The notes: generated from the letters alone by a model not told the origin. 64,000 bases of DNA from Pseudomonas sp. CFBP 13711 (GCF_014842265.1 NZ_JACYVI010000007.1:202002-266001); one strand, 5' to 3'; shown: positions 34,384 to 42,807, numbered from the stretch's first letter. Numbers and translations are program-made.

Positions 34384-36300
34384 ATGAGTACAACACTAAA
34401 AAACGCCAATCTGAGTGAATCCGCCCAAGTCGATTCGGGGTCGGTTCAACCGTTTACCCGCTCGCAGAAAATCTACGTTCAGGGCTCGCGTCCGGACATC
34501 CGTGTGCCCATGCGTGAGATCAGCCTGGACGTCACGCCGACGGCCTTCTCTGAAACAAAGAGCTCTGGAACAAACAGCGGCGGCGAGATCAACGCACCGG
34601 TCTGCGTGTACGACACCTCCGGCCCGTACACCGACCCCAACGTCATCATCGACGTGCGCAAGGGCCTGGCGGATGTGCGTTCGCCGTGGATCGAGTCCCG
34701 CGCTGACACCGAACGCCTTCCAGGGCTGACCTCGAACTTCGGTCAGCAGCGCCTGGCCGATGCCGAACTGACCCGGCTGCGTTTCGCCCATGTGCGCAAT
34801 CCGCGTCGGGCAAAGGCGGGCGCCAACGTCAGCCAGATGCACTACGCGCGTCAGGGCATCATCACCGCCGAGATGGAATACGTCGCCATCCGCGAGAACA
34901 TGAAGCTGCGGGAAGCCCGCGCCGCTGGTCTGCTCACCCAGCAGCACCCCGGCCACAGCTTCGGTGCGAGCATTCCGAAAGAGATCACCCCTGAGTTCGT
35001 GCGCGAAGAAATCGCCCGCGGTCGCGCGATCATCCCTGCCAACATCAACCACGTTGAGCTCGAGCCGATGATTATCGGGCGCAACTTTCTGGTGAAGATC
35101 AACGGCAACATCGGCAACAGCGCGCTGGGTTCGTCCATCGAAGAAGAAGTGGCGAAACTGACCTGGGGCATTCGCTGGGGTTCGGACACGGTCATGGACC
35201 TGTCCACCGGCAAGCACATTCACGAAACCCGCGAGTGGATCATCCGCAATTCGCCGGTGCCCATCGGCACCGTGCCGATCTATCAGGCGCTGGAAAAGGT
35301 CGGTGGCGCGGCCGAAGACCTGACGTGGGAGCTGTTCCGCGACACGCTGATCGAGCAGGCGGAGCAGGGCGTCGACTATTTCACCATTCACGCCGGTGTA
35401 CTGCTGCGTTACGTGCCGCTGACCGCCAAGCGCGTGACCGGGATCGTCAGCCGTGGCGGTTCGATCATGGCCAAATGGTGCCTGGCCCATCACAAGGAAA
35501 ACTTCCTCTACACCCATTTCGACGACATCTGCGAAATCATGAAGGCTTATGACGTCAGCTTCTCCCTGGGCGACGGCCTGCGTCCGGGGTCGATTGCCGA
35601 CGCCAACGACGAAGCGCAGTTCGGCGAGCTGGAGACCCTCGGCGAGCTGACCAAGATCGCCTGGAAACACGACGTGCAATGCATGATCGAAGGCCCGGGC
35701 CACGTGCCGATGCAGTTGATCAAAGAGAACATGGACAAGCAGCTCGAGTGCTGCGACGAGGCGCCGTTCTATACGCTCGGCCCGCTGACCACTGACATCG
35801 CACCGGGTTACGACCACATCACGTCGGGCATCGGCGCGGCCATGATCGGCTGGTTTGGCTGCGCGATGCTCTGCTACGTCACGCCCAAGGAACACTTGGG
35901 ATTGCCGAACAAGGACGACGTCAAGACCGGGATCATTACCTACAAGATCGCCGCCCATGCTGCAGACCTCGCGAAAGGGCATCCCGGTGCGCAGATTCGT
36001 GACAACGCGCTGAGCAAGGCGCGGTTTGAATTCCGCTGGGAAGACCAGTTCAACCTCGGGCTGGACCCGGACACCGCGCGCGCTTACCACGACGAGACGC
36101 TGCCGAAAGACTCCGCCAAGGTCGCGCATTTCTGCTCCATGTGCGGGCCGAAGTTCTGCTCGATGAAGATCACTCAGGAAGTTCGCGAGTACGCCGCCAA
36201 CCAGAAGATCGGCGCGGTGGACGTGTCGGTGGACGAAGGCATGCGCGAACAGGCCGAGCGGTTCAGGCAGGAAGGCAGTCAGCTTTATAAGAAAGTCTGA
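34384..36300 (+). CDS. thiC: phosphomethylpyrimidine synthase ThiC
   Basis: A 638-residue radical-SAM-type enzyme that converts aminoimidazole ribotide to hydroxymethylpyrimidine phosphate for thiamin. The C-terminal iron-sulfur site is visible as CSMCGPKFCSM. Other conserved parts are NFGQQRLADAELTRLRFA, the GRNFLVKINGNIGNSA segment and SFSLGDGLRPGSIADAND. ATG 34384 has GGAG eight bases upstream; a GTG one codon earlier is possible. It is controlled by the TPP riboswitch upstream. Confidence 0.97.
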   Translation: MSTTLKNANLSESAQVDSGSVQPFTRSQKIYVQGSRPDIRVPMREISLDVTPTAFSETKSSGTNSGGEINAPVCVYDTSGPYTDPNVIIDVRKGLADVRSPWIESRADTERLPGLTSNFGQQRLADAELTRLRFAHVRNPRRAKAGANVSQMHYARQGIITAEMEYVAIRENMKLREARAAGLLTQQHPGHSFGASIPKEITPEFVREEIARGRAIIPANINHVELEPMIIGRNFLVKINGNIGNSALGSSIEEEVAKLTWGIRWGSDTVMDLSTGKHIHETREWIIRNSPVPIGTVPIYQALEKVGGAAEDLTWELFRDTLIEQAEQGVDYFTIHAGVLLRYVPLTAKRVTGIVSRGGSIMAKWCLAHHKENFLYTHFDDICEIMKAYDVSFSLGDGLRPGSIADANDEAQFGELETLGELTKIAWKHDVQCMIEGPGHVPMQLIKENMDKQLECCDEAPFYTLGPLTTDIAPGYDHITSGIGAAMIGWFGCAMLCYVTPKEHLGLPNKDDVKTGIITYKIAAHAADLAKGHPGAQIRDNALSKARFEFRWEDQFNLGLDPDTARAYHDETLPKDSAKVAHFCSMCGPKFCSMKITQEVREYAANQKIGAVDVSVDEGMREQAERFRQEGSQLYKKV

Positions 36301-36343
36301 GCGGCAAGCGGCAAGTCACAAGTTGCAAGGAAAAGCAGGCCGC

Positions 36344-36447
36344 GATCGTTCCCACGCTCTGCGTGGTAATGCCGCCCCTGACGCTCTGCGTCACTCAGGA
36401 CGCAGAGCATCCAGGTATGCGTGCCCACGCAGAGCATGGGTACGATC
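36344..36447. repeat. intergenic palindromic repeat
   Basis: GATCGTTCCCACGCTCTGCG near 36344-36363 faces the near-complement CGCAGAGCATGGGTACGATC near 36428-36447, with two internal half-copies (ACGCTCTGCGT at about 36381, ACGCAGAGCATCC at about 36400). It can fold into a long imperfect hairpin between thiC and the permease gene. I recognise this as a dispersed Pseudomonas intergenic repeat type. Confidence 0.75.
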
Positions 36448-36474
36448 AACCATAAGTTTCAGCGAGACACAAAA

Positions 36475-37767
36475 GTGAACACACCCGGCACCTATTCACC
36501 CGACGCCCCCGTGCCCGCTGCCAAGCGGGTTTTTGGCGGGCGCGATCTGTTCTCTCTGTGGTTTTCCCTCGGCATCGGCCTCATGGTCCTGCAGACCGGC
36601 GCGTTGCTTGCGCCGGGATTGGGCATGTCCGGCTCGATGCTGGCGATCCTGCTCGGCACACTGGTGGGCGTTTTGCTGCTCGCCGCGGTTGGCGTGATTG
36701 GCAGTGACACCGGCCTGTCATCGATGGCGGCGCTCAAGCTCAGCCTCGGCAGCAAAGGCGCAGGCGTTCCGGCGATTCTCAATCTGCTGCAACTGGTGGG
36801 CTGGGGCTCGTTCGAAATCATCGTCATGCGCGACGCCGCCAGCCTGTTGGGCGCGGGCGCCTTTTCCGAAGGCAGCCTCTGGGCCAGCCCGATGCTCTGG
36901 ACAATCGTCTTCGGTGCCCTCGCGACCTTGCTGGCGGTGAGTGGCCCTTTGGCCTTCGTTCGGCAAATCCTGCGCAAATGGGGCATCTGGCTGCTCTTGG
37001 CCGCGTGCGCCTGGCTGACGTTCAATCTGTTCAGCAAGGCTGATTTGACGGCCCTGTGGTCGCGGACGGGAGATGGCTCGATGCCGTTTGCCGTGGGTTT
37101 CGATATTGCTATCGCGATGCCGCTGTCGTGGCTGCCGCTGATTGCGGACTACTCGCGGTTCGGCAAGCGCGCCGCCGGCGTGTTCGGCGGCACAGCGCTG
37201 GGCTTCTTCATCGGCAATTTCTGGCTGATGTCCCTTGGCGTGGCGTACACCCTGGCCTTCGCGCCGAGTGGTGAAGCCAATGCGCTGTTGCTGGCGCTCG
37301 CGGGTGCGGGGATGGGCATTCCGTTGTTGCTGATCCTGCTGGACGAATCGGAAAACGCGTTCGCCGACATTCACTCCGCTGCCGTGTCGAGCGGCCTTCT
37401 GCTGAAGGCCAAAGTCGAACACCTGGCGCTGGCCATTGGCGTCATCTGCACGCTGATCGCCTGCTTGGCGCCGCTGGCGCAGTACCAGAACTTCCTGCTG
37501 ATGATCGCTTCCGTGTTTGCACCGCTATTCGGCGTGGTGCTGGTGGATCACTTCGTCCTGCGTCGCCGTCGTCACGGCGTTGCGACAGCGGGCTTGCGCT
37601 GGATGACGCTACTGGCGTGGATCGGCGGGATCTGCACTTACCATCTGCTGGCGAACCTGTATCCGGACATCGGTGCAACGCTGCCAGCGCTCGTTGTGGC
37701 GGGTGTATTGCAGTGGGTATTGGCCCGCGGGCAGCCACCTGCATTCGAGGCCGATGTGCGGCATTAA
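36475..37767 (+). CDS. cytX: NCS1-type hydroxymethylpyrimidine/thiamin-precursor permease
   Basis: A 430-residue membrane protein with about 12 hydrophobic segments, of the nucleobase:cation symporter-1 (CytX) group. Characteristic stretches are RDLFSLWFSLGIGLMVLQTG, LLQLVGWGSFEIIVMRDAAS and PLSWLPLIADYSRFGKRAAG. GTG 36475 gives VNTPGTYSPDAP; the frame upstream of it is repeat sequence. CytX-type permeases near thi genes are predicted to import hydroxymethylpyrimidine, so it probably serves the same pathway as thiC. The dispersed repeat lies between them. Confidence 0.82.
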   Translation: MNTPGTYSPDAPVPAAKRVFGGRDLFSLWFSLGIGLMVLQTGALLAPGLGMSGSMLAILLGTLVGVLLLAAVGVIGSDTGLSSMAALKLSLGSKGAGVPAILNLLQLVGWGSFEIIVMRDAASLLGAGAFSEGSLWASPMLWTIVFGALATLLAVSGPLAFVRQILRKWGIWLLLAACAWLTFNLFSKADLTALWSRTGDGSMPFAVGFDIAIAMPLSWLPLIADYSRFGKRAAGVFGGTALGFFIGNFWLMSLGVAYTLAFAPSGEANALLLALAGAGMGIPLLLILLDESENAFADIHSAAVSSGLLLKAKVEHLALAIGVICTLIACLAPLAQYQNFLLMIASVFAPLFGVVLVDHFVLRRRRHGVATAGLRWMTLLAWIGGICTYHLLANLYPDIGATLPALVVAGVLQWVLARGQPPAFEADVRH

Positions 37768-37820
37768 CTCAGCGATCTGGACCTGGAATAGAAAAACCAG
37801 GCTCAATGCCGGCGTGTGGC

Positions 37821-38447
37821 TCAAAGCGTATCGAGGTCCGGGAATCCCCAATCCGTCAGCGGCGCGAGTTGGGACAGGAAAGTGAGGTGCTCGATGGTTT
37901 TGACCTTCTGTAGATGCTTTAGATCGGCGGGGCCGCCGAGGGCGAGAGCTGGGACGAAGCCGTACATTTCATCGGGCTTTAGCGGGCCGAGTTTTTTTAA
38001 AGCTTGTTGGAAGAGGTCGTCAAGATCATTGGACTCCCGATCTCGACTTGCAAAAAATAGCGCGATTTCGTCGTCGAACTCATCGCTTCGCACCACCTCT
38101 TGGGTTTTATGAAAGCGTGCGTAAGGGGCCGTTACGTCCAGCCAATTCCCAGTCTTCTCATGCCAAAGATAAAGATCGCCGAAAGCACTTCTGGCGATGG
38201 TGTGATAAAAGCCGGCATCGGGTATTCCCGAATCATCCAGCCATGCACGAACCAGTTCCTGGTACTCCTCTGGATTAACGGTCCAGAACAGCCCCTCGGC
38301 ATAGCCGCTCCAGCCATATTCGCGCCACTGTTTCAGTAGTTGTTCGGGGAGCTTATCTGCGTATTTGTTCAGCGAAGAGAGAGGTACCTCTCTTTGCCCC
38401 GAAGCTGGCCCCAGCTTCTCGAGGAAATACTCGTAATATTCTTCCAT
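37821..38447 (-). CDS. GAD-like/DUF1851 immunity protein, copy 2 (Tdi1-like)
   Basis: A 208-residue protein, paralogous to the copy at 38538-39164. The N-terminal half (YGWSGYAEGLFWTVNPEEY, then ARSAFGDLYLWHEKTG) fits the GAD-like domain. The C-terminal half (DEMYGFVPALALGG and TDWGFPDLDTL) fits DUF1851. Proteins with this architecture, typified by Tdi1 of Agrobacterium, neutralise Ntox15 DNase effectors of type VI secretion. The middle (about residues 110-150) differs most from its twin. No strong Shine-Dalgarno is visible before ATG 38447, unlike copy 1. It could protect against a variant toxin from other strains. Confidence 0.85.
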   Translation of the reverse strand: MEEYYEYFLEKLGPASGQREVPLSSLNKYADKLPEQLLKQWREYGWSGYAEGLFWTVNPEEYQELVRAWLDDSGIPDAGFYHTIARSAFGDLYLWHEKTGNWLDVTAPYARFHKTQEVVRSDEFDDEIALFFASRDRESNDLDDLFQQALKKLGPLKPDEMYGFVPALALGGPADLKHLQKVKTIEHLTFLSQLAPLTDWGFPDLDTL

Positions 38448-38537
38448 GTGATATCGCTCGTCTGGGTGCAGATGGCTCTAGGCTGACTCGCTGTCGTAAT
38501 CCTGAGTCAAGGCTTAAGCCCATGTCTTGTGGGGTGA

Positions 38538-39164
38538 TCAAAGGGTATCGAGATCCGGAAATCCCCAGTCCGTCAGCGGTGAAAGCTGGGACAAGAAGGT
38601 CAAATGCTCGATTGTTTTAATCCGCTGCAGATGCCTCAAATCGGCTGTGCCGCCGAGTGCGAGAGCAGGGACGAAGCCGTACATTTCGTCGGGTTGTAGT
38701 GGACCAAGTGTTTTCAGTGCCCCCTGGAAGAGCCCTTCAAAATCGTTGTTCTCTGGCTTTTTTGCCGCGAAGAAGGATTCCACGCTGATGTCTGGGTCGC
38801 GAGTTTGCGAATTAGCTTTGCTGTACAAATAACGTGCGTACGCTGCGCAAATCGTCAGTCGACTCCCTGTCTTCTCTTGCCACAAATACAAGTCACCAAA
38901 AGCGCTTCTCGCGATAACGTGAAATGTACAAGGCTCTTCAATTCCCGAATGCTCCAGCCAATCGGCGATCAGCGTAGCGTACTCGGAAGGGTTAACCGTC
39001 CAGAATATGCCGTTACCGTAACCGCTCCAACCGTACCTTGCCCAATGAGAAATCAACATTGATGGAAGTTTATCTTTGTATTTTTCAACGGTAGAGAGAG
39101 GCACTTCTCTTCGGTGGGTAGATGGTCCCATTCTTTTTAGAAAGTAAGCAAAGTAATCTTCCAT
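38538..39164 (-). CDS. GAD-like/DUF1851 immunity protein, copy 1 (Tdi1-like)
   Basis: A 208-residue immunity protein placed directly behind the Ntox15 toxin and so its probable cognate antidote. It shares YGWSGYGNGIFWTVNPSEY, ARSAFGDLYLWQEKTG and a C-terminal third nearly identical to copy 2. Its AGGAGGT Shine-Dalgarno shares bases with the toxin's TAG stop, and the ATG follows after four bases, so translation is probably coupled to the toxin. The gene is much more A+T-rich than the core genes here; 38881-38940 has 26 G/C in 60 bases. Confidence 0.88.
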   Translation of the reverse strand: MEDYFAYFLKRMGPSTHRREVPLSTVEKYKDKLPSMLISHWARYGWSGYGNGIFWTVNPSEYATLIADWLEHSGIEEPCTFHVIARSAFGDLYLWQEKTGSRLTICAAYARYLYSKANSQTRDPDISVESFFAAKKPENNDFEGLFQGALKTLGPLQPDEMYGFVPALALGGTADLRHLQRIKTIEHLTFLSQLSPLTDWGFPDLDTL

Positions 39165-39172
39165 ATGACCTC

Positions 39173-40531
39173 CTATTTACAGCGAATTAGCGTCGCGTTT
39201 ACTTTAATAGTGTGTCGATTCGCCGCGCTAACACTCATCACAGCTTGGTCTAATCTGTCTATGCGACCACGCCACTGAGCTCCGATACTTGAATTAACTC
39301 CCCTATCCCCGAAGTCCGATATGACGTCCTTTCCACCTGCGAACAAATCCGGGTTGTGAAGAGCTGCTAGCGTGCGCATTTTTTCATTGGCCAGTCTCTC
39401 TGCTTCGCTGCTTGCTTGTTCGAGGGGCATTCCTTGAGCTCTCAGCTCGTTCATCAGATCGTCTATAAGCCTGTCACTCAGTTGCATGCGCGCCTGTTTC
39501 CCCACCCTTGGATCCCTAACCTTATCCCCTGCCTTGAACGCCTCCCGCCCCCGCAAATACTCATCCACGGTCAGATCATTCAGCCCTCGTTCCTGCCCCA
39601 CCAGTTGCCGGTCGAACTCGGGAATTTTGCTGTAGTGCAGGTTGCTCGCGTTAAAGCATGGCACCTTGTATTCCGGCATGCCCAGCGGTTTCTTCACGCC
39701 TGGCTCATCGGTTTCCCGATGCGTGCCGGGCGGCGCTTCCGGTGTCATCGGGTCCGCCGTTCGAGGCTGGGCGGGCTGTAGACCAGGGTGCTTTTTCAGC
39801 CCCTCTTCATGCTTGACCATCCACTGCGCCAGCCGCGCGCCTTTGCTGCTGGCGCGCATCTGACCGGCGAGTAGCGCCATGTTGCCGCGCCCTCGGGTCA
39901 GGTACTCAACCACCGCGCCGAGCAGCAGGATCACCACTTCCGTGTGCCCGCGGGCGATGTGGTGGGCCGCTTGGTCGACCACCCACGGGTCGTCCTGTGA
40001 AATCGGGTTTAGCCCATCGTTGCCTCGGGCCCCGTCCCAAGCGACCTGGATACCGCGCACGTAGTGGTCCAGCAGCGCAGGCAGGCCTTTTACGAAAAAC
40101 TCGGCGACCGATGCCAGCCCAAGCACGCCGAGAATCCAGCTGCTGGCTTGCAACCCGATCGCCATTCCAGCGAATGCGCCGGGCCCCGCGCCTATGCCTC
40201 CCGCCAGAGCGCCGACCCCCGCACCCATCGCGCCTCCGGCCAGGACGCTCCCCACAATGATCATCGCCATGTCGCCGACGACGCCTATCAGATCAAACAG
40301 CACTTCGGATATGTCGAGGTCTGCGAATCGCTGTCGCAGTAATGCGATGGCTTCAAATTCGGCGCGGTAAAAAGCAGTTCTGATGTTGTCGACACGACGC
40401 AATACAAGTTCGATCGAAAGCGCCTGTTCATTCAGATGACTTCTGAAGTGACCTTGGCCTCTGCTGTTGATTTCATCTCTTAGCCGGTCTTCAATATCAA
40501 ACCATGACGGCAGGATATTCCATAAGCGCAT
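39173..40531 (-). CDS. Ntox15-type DNase effector (Tde1-like), glycine-zipper N-terminal domain
   Basis: A 452-residue polymorphic toxin. The N-terminal part has a helical segment and then a glycine-zipper membrane stretch (IIVGSVLAGGAMGAGVGALA and following, residues about 90-150), with a Pro-rich linker near 250-290. The C-terminal tip carries the Ntox15 signature LHNPDLFAGGKD with the HxxD pair His392/Asp395, then DFGDRGVNSSIGAQW. Ntox15 proteins such as Tde1 are DNases delivered by type VI secretion. ATG 40531 has AGGGAG five bases upstream. No vgrG, hcp or other secretion gene is in the window, so the delivery route is inferred from the family. Confidence 0.85.
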   Translation of the reverse strand: MRLWNILPSWFDIEDRLRDEINSRGQGHFRSHLNEQALSIELVLRRVDNIRTAFYRAEFEAIALLRQRFADLDISEVLFDLIGVVGDMAMIIVGSVLAGGAMGAGVGALAGGIGAGPGAFAGMAIGLQASSWILGVLGLASVAEFFVKGLPALLDHYVRGIQVAWDGARGNDGLNPISQDDPWVVDQAAHHIARGHTEVVILLLGAVVEYLTRGRGNMALLAGQMRASSKGARLAQWMVKHEEGLKKHPGLQPAQPRTADPMTPEAPPGTHRETDEPGVKKPLGMPEYKVPCFNASNLHYSKIPEFDRQLVGQERGLNDLTVDEYLRGREAFKAGDKVRDPRVGKQARMQLSDRLIDDLMNELRAQGMPLEQASSEAERLANEKMRTLAALHNPDLFAGGKDVISDFGDRGVNSSIGAQWRGRIDRLDQAVMSVSAANRHTIKVNATLIRCK

Positions 40532-40732
40532 CCCGTCTCCCTGACAGTTTCAAAAAGTTCAGGGCGGAACTTAATTATTAAGTCAGGATTGCGTCAATAA
40601 ACAAGAAGTTTAATATTCGAGAGGTCGGGAAGTGTATGTGTTTAAAGTATTAATTTGCGGGTGGGAAAGTGTATGTAGGAAGTGGCGAGGTATAAGAGTT
40701 ATTTGAATGAGGCGTTTGCAAGAGAGGGCGTT

Positions 40733-40766
40733 ACAAGATAAAGCCGGCGCCTTTTCGAGCGCCGGC
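40733..40766 (-). terminator. intrinsic terminator of the DUF3298 lipoprotein gene
   Basis: GCCGGCGC (40743-40750) and GCGCCGGC (40759-40766) form an eight-base perfect stem. Read on the minus strand it is followed by TTTATCTT, a U-rich tail. It lies 15 bases after the stop of the lipoprotein gene. The rest of the 40532-40780 gap is A+T-rich and shows no gene. Confidence 0.75.
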
Positions 40767-40780
40767 CCAGGTTCTACCGA

Positions 40781-41527
40781 TCAGCTCCGACCCGGAAACA
40801 GCTCAGGCTTGATGATGCCGTTCAGCTGCGGGTACGGAATCTTCAGCTCGATGTGGCCCATGGCGTAGGGGGCGATGGTTGTCACCGGGTACTTGAGAAT
40901 CACCGCACCGTACGTCAGAGCAATGTTGGAAGTTTGCTTGAAAGGCCACATGTTCTGGAACTCGGTGTCCTTGTCCAGCTTGCTGCTGATCAGCCAGGCC
41001 TGATGCGCCAAGCGGGCCTTGTCCCAGAATGCAGCTTCCTGACCCGGGATCAGCATGTCGGCCAGCGTCAGCACGCGCTGCTGCTGGCGGGAATAGTTGA
41101 TGAACGCCCGCCCCGGATTGCCCTGACCAGTGCCTGAATCAACGTAGCTGGACAGCTCGACGACCACGATTCCGTCATGCTGCTCACGTACTTTGGCCTG
41201 CAGGTAGCTGCTGTTGCGCGCTGGCGCGCGGCTCAGGTATTGCTCCTGATACGCCTTCAGCGTTGGCGGCACCGGACCATCGCTGTCGCTGCGGGTCAGT
41301 TGCAGCAGGGTGCGCTGGACGATCTCGTCAAGTTTCGGCTCATCGGGGAAATGCACGGTGTCGATGTTTACCAGCGGGCAATCATCGGTGGTGCAGCCGG
41401 GCTTGATCAGCTCGGAGGCGTCACGCTGAACGGTCAGCGGACTGCGCAGATTGGGTTGGAACAGGCTTTGGCAGGCGCCCAAAATCAGGGCCACGCAGGC
41501 CAGTGAAATGATCTTCAGAAAAGACAT
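40781..41527 (-). CDS. RsiV/DUF3298-family lipoprotein
   Basis: A 248-residue probable lipoprotein. From ATG 41527 (AAGGA six bases upstream) it has a lipoprotein signal ending in the lipobox LILGACQS, with the modified Cys at residue 19. A longer in-frame start at 41548 lacks a good ribosome site. The mature part (YLQAKVREQHDGIVVVELSS, then LTLADMLIPGQEAAFWDKAR) matches the RsiV/DUF3298 pattern found in anti-sigma and periplasmic proteins. Function unknown. It is divergent from the ADP-ribose pyrophosphatase gene. Confidence 0.82.
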   Translation of the reverse strand: MSFLKIISLACVALILGACQSLFQPNLRSPLTVQRDASELIKPGCTTDDCPLVNIDTVHFPDEPKLDEIVQRTLLQLTRSDSDGPVPPTLKAYQEQYLSRAPARNSSYLQAKVREQHDGIVVVELSSYVDSGTGQGNPGRAFINYSRQQQRVLTLADMLIPGQEAAFWDKARLAHQAWLISSKLDKDTEFQNMWPFKQTSNIALTYGAVILKYPVTTIAPYAMGHIELKIPYPQLNGIIKPELFPGRS

Positions 41528-41746
41528 GTTGATCCTTGGCATCGGCATAAGGGGGCGTCACGTGGTAGGTAACGGCAAGGTCCTTCGACTGTGGGTGGCG
41601 CAATCAGTTCGCCATCGGGCGGATTAGAGTGCTTTCCCCGGCAGTCGTCTACCCCGGTGACCGGTTTTGCGAACTCAAAGGGCTGCATCCCGCACCACAG
41701 CGCGTTAGGATGGGCCCGGACACAGTGCTCAAGCAGTGAGAAATCT

Positions 41747-42364
41747 ATGACGGATAGCAACAGATCGACGCCGACGAATTACGAAATTAAACACCGTGAG
41801 ACCTGCTTCAAAGGGTTTTACCAGCTCGACCGTCTTCAGTTGCGCCACGAATTGTTCGCGGGCGGCATGGGCCCGGAAATCAAGCGCGAACTGTTCGTTC
41901 GCCACGATGCGGTCTGCGTGCTGCCCTACGACGCCAAACGCGATGAAGTCGTGCTCATCGAGCAGTTCCGCGTCGGCGTCATCGGCAAGCATGAAAACCC
42001 CTGGCTTATCGAAATGGTCGCCGGCCTGATCGATAAAAAAGAGGAGCCCGAGGAGGTTGCTCACCGCGAGGGACAAGAGGAAGCTGGGCTAACGTTCAAC
42101 GCCCTTTGGCCGATCACCAAATACTTTCCATCGCCGGGCGGCAGCAACGAGTTCGTGCACTTGTACCTGGGCAAGTGCGACAGCGAGGGGGCAGGTGGGC
42201 TGCACGGGCTGGTCGAAGAAGCCGAGGATATCCGGGTTTCGGTCTGGTCATTCGACGACGCGATGCAAGCCGTCAAAGACGGGCGCATCGTCAACGCCGC
42301 AACTATCATTGCCATGCAATGGCTGGCGCTCAATCGCGCCGAAGTAAGGGGGCTATGGTCGTGA
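41747..42364 (+). CDS. nudF: ADP-ribose pyrophosphatase (Nudix)
   Basis: A 205-residue Nudix hydrolase that splits ADP-ribose to AMP and ribose 5-phosphate. The full Nudix box is present, running from GLIDKKEEPEEV through AHREGQEEAGL, and is followed by YFPSPGGSNEFVHLYLG, typical of ADP-ribose pyrophosphatases. ATG 41747 gives MTDSNRSTPTNYEIKHRET; the longer frame upstream crosses the divergent regulatory gap. It overlaps the DUF1249 gene by four bases, starting a run nudF-DUF1249-cpdA-yqiA-parE that is conserved in gammaproteobacteria. Confidence 0.94.
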   Translation: MTDSNRSTPTNYEIKHRETCFKGFYQLDRLQLRHELFAGGMGPEIKRELFVRHDAVCVLPYDAKRDEVVLIEQFRVGVIGKHENPWLIEMVAGLIDKKEEPEEVAHREGQEEAGLTFNALWPITKYFPSPGGSNEFVHLYLGKCDSEGAGGLHGLVEEAEDIRVSVWSFDDAMQAVKDGRIVNAATIIAMQWLALNRAEVRGLWS

Positions 42365-42807
42365 ATCTTCTGCGCGAGCGCTACCGTGTCGACCTCGCCG
42401 GGCTGCAAGCTGCCTGCGAGGCGAACTACGTGCGCTTGATGCGTTTGCTGCCCGATATGCGCAATCAACAACGCTCACGCCGGGTCGCCGTGACCCAGGG
42501 CGACCAGATGCTGGGCGTGCTGGCGGTCGAGGTCATCCTCGATTGCCCCTACACCACCACGCTGCAAGTGCGCCAGGAACACAGCCTGCCGTGGCTGCCG
42601 GTGCCCGTGCTCGAAGTGCAGGTCTACCACGACGCCCGCATGGCCGAAGTCATCGGCGCCGAACATGCACGCCGCTTTCAGGGCATCTATCCCTATCCCA
42701 ACGCCGACATGCACCAGCCCGATGAAAAGGCCCAGCTCAACGTGTTTCTAGGTGAATGGCTGAGCCATTGCCTGGCCTGCGGGCATGAGTTTGAGGCGGT
42801 TCGCTGA
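42361..42807 (+). CDS. DUF1249 family protein (YqiB-like)
   Basis: A 148-residue cytoplasmic protein of the DUF1249 family, found between the ADP-ribose pyrophosphatase and cpdA in many gammaproteobacteria. GTG 42361 forms a GTGA overlap with the nudF stop and has AGGGGG eight bases upstream; ATG 42355, two codons earlier, is the alternative. Visible conserved parts: NYVRLMRLLPDMRNQQRSRR, EVQVYHDARMAEV and YPNADMHQPDEKAQLN. Function unknown. Confidence 0.88.
   Translation: MNLLRERYRVDLAGLQAACEANYVRLMRLLPDMRNQQRSRRVAVTQGDQMLGVLAVEVILDCPYTTTLQVRQEHSLPWLPVPVLEVQVYHDARMAEVIGAEHARRFQGIYPYPNADMHQPDEKAQLNVFLGEWLSHCLACGHEFEAVR

Noticed and set aside
34396..36129. Minus-strand open frame antisense to thiC
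   Set aside because: ThiC is complete with its Cys motif and riboswitch. The antisense frame is a composition artefact.
38484..38520. Short inverted repeats (TGACTC/GAGTCA and GGCTTAAGCC) between the two immunity genes
   Set aside because: Stems are short and lack a T-run; chance matches are likely in this A+T-richer region.
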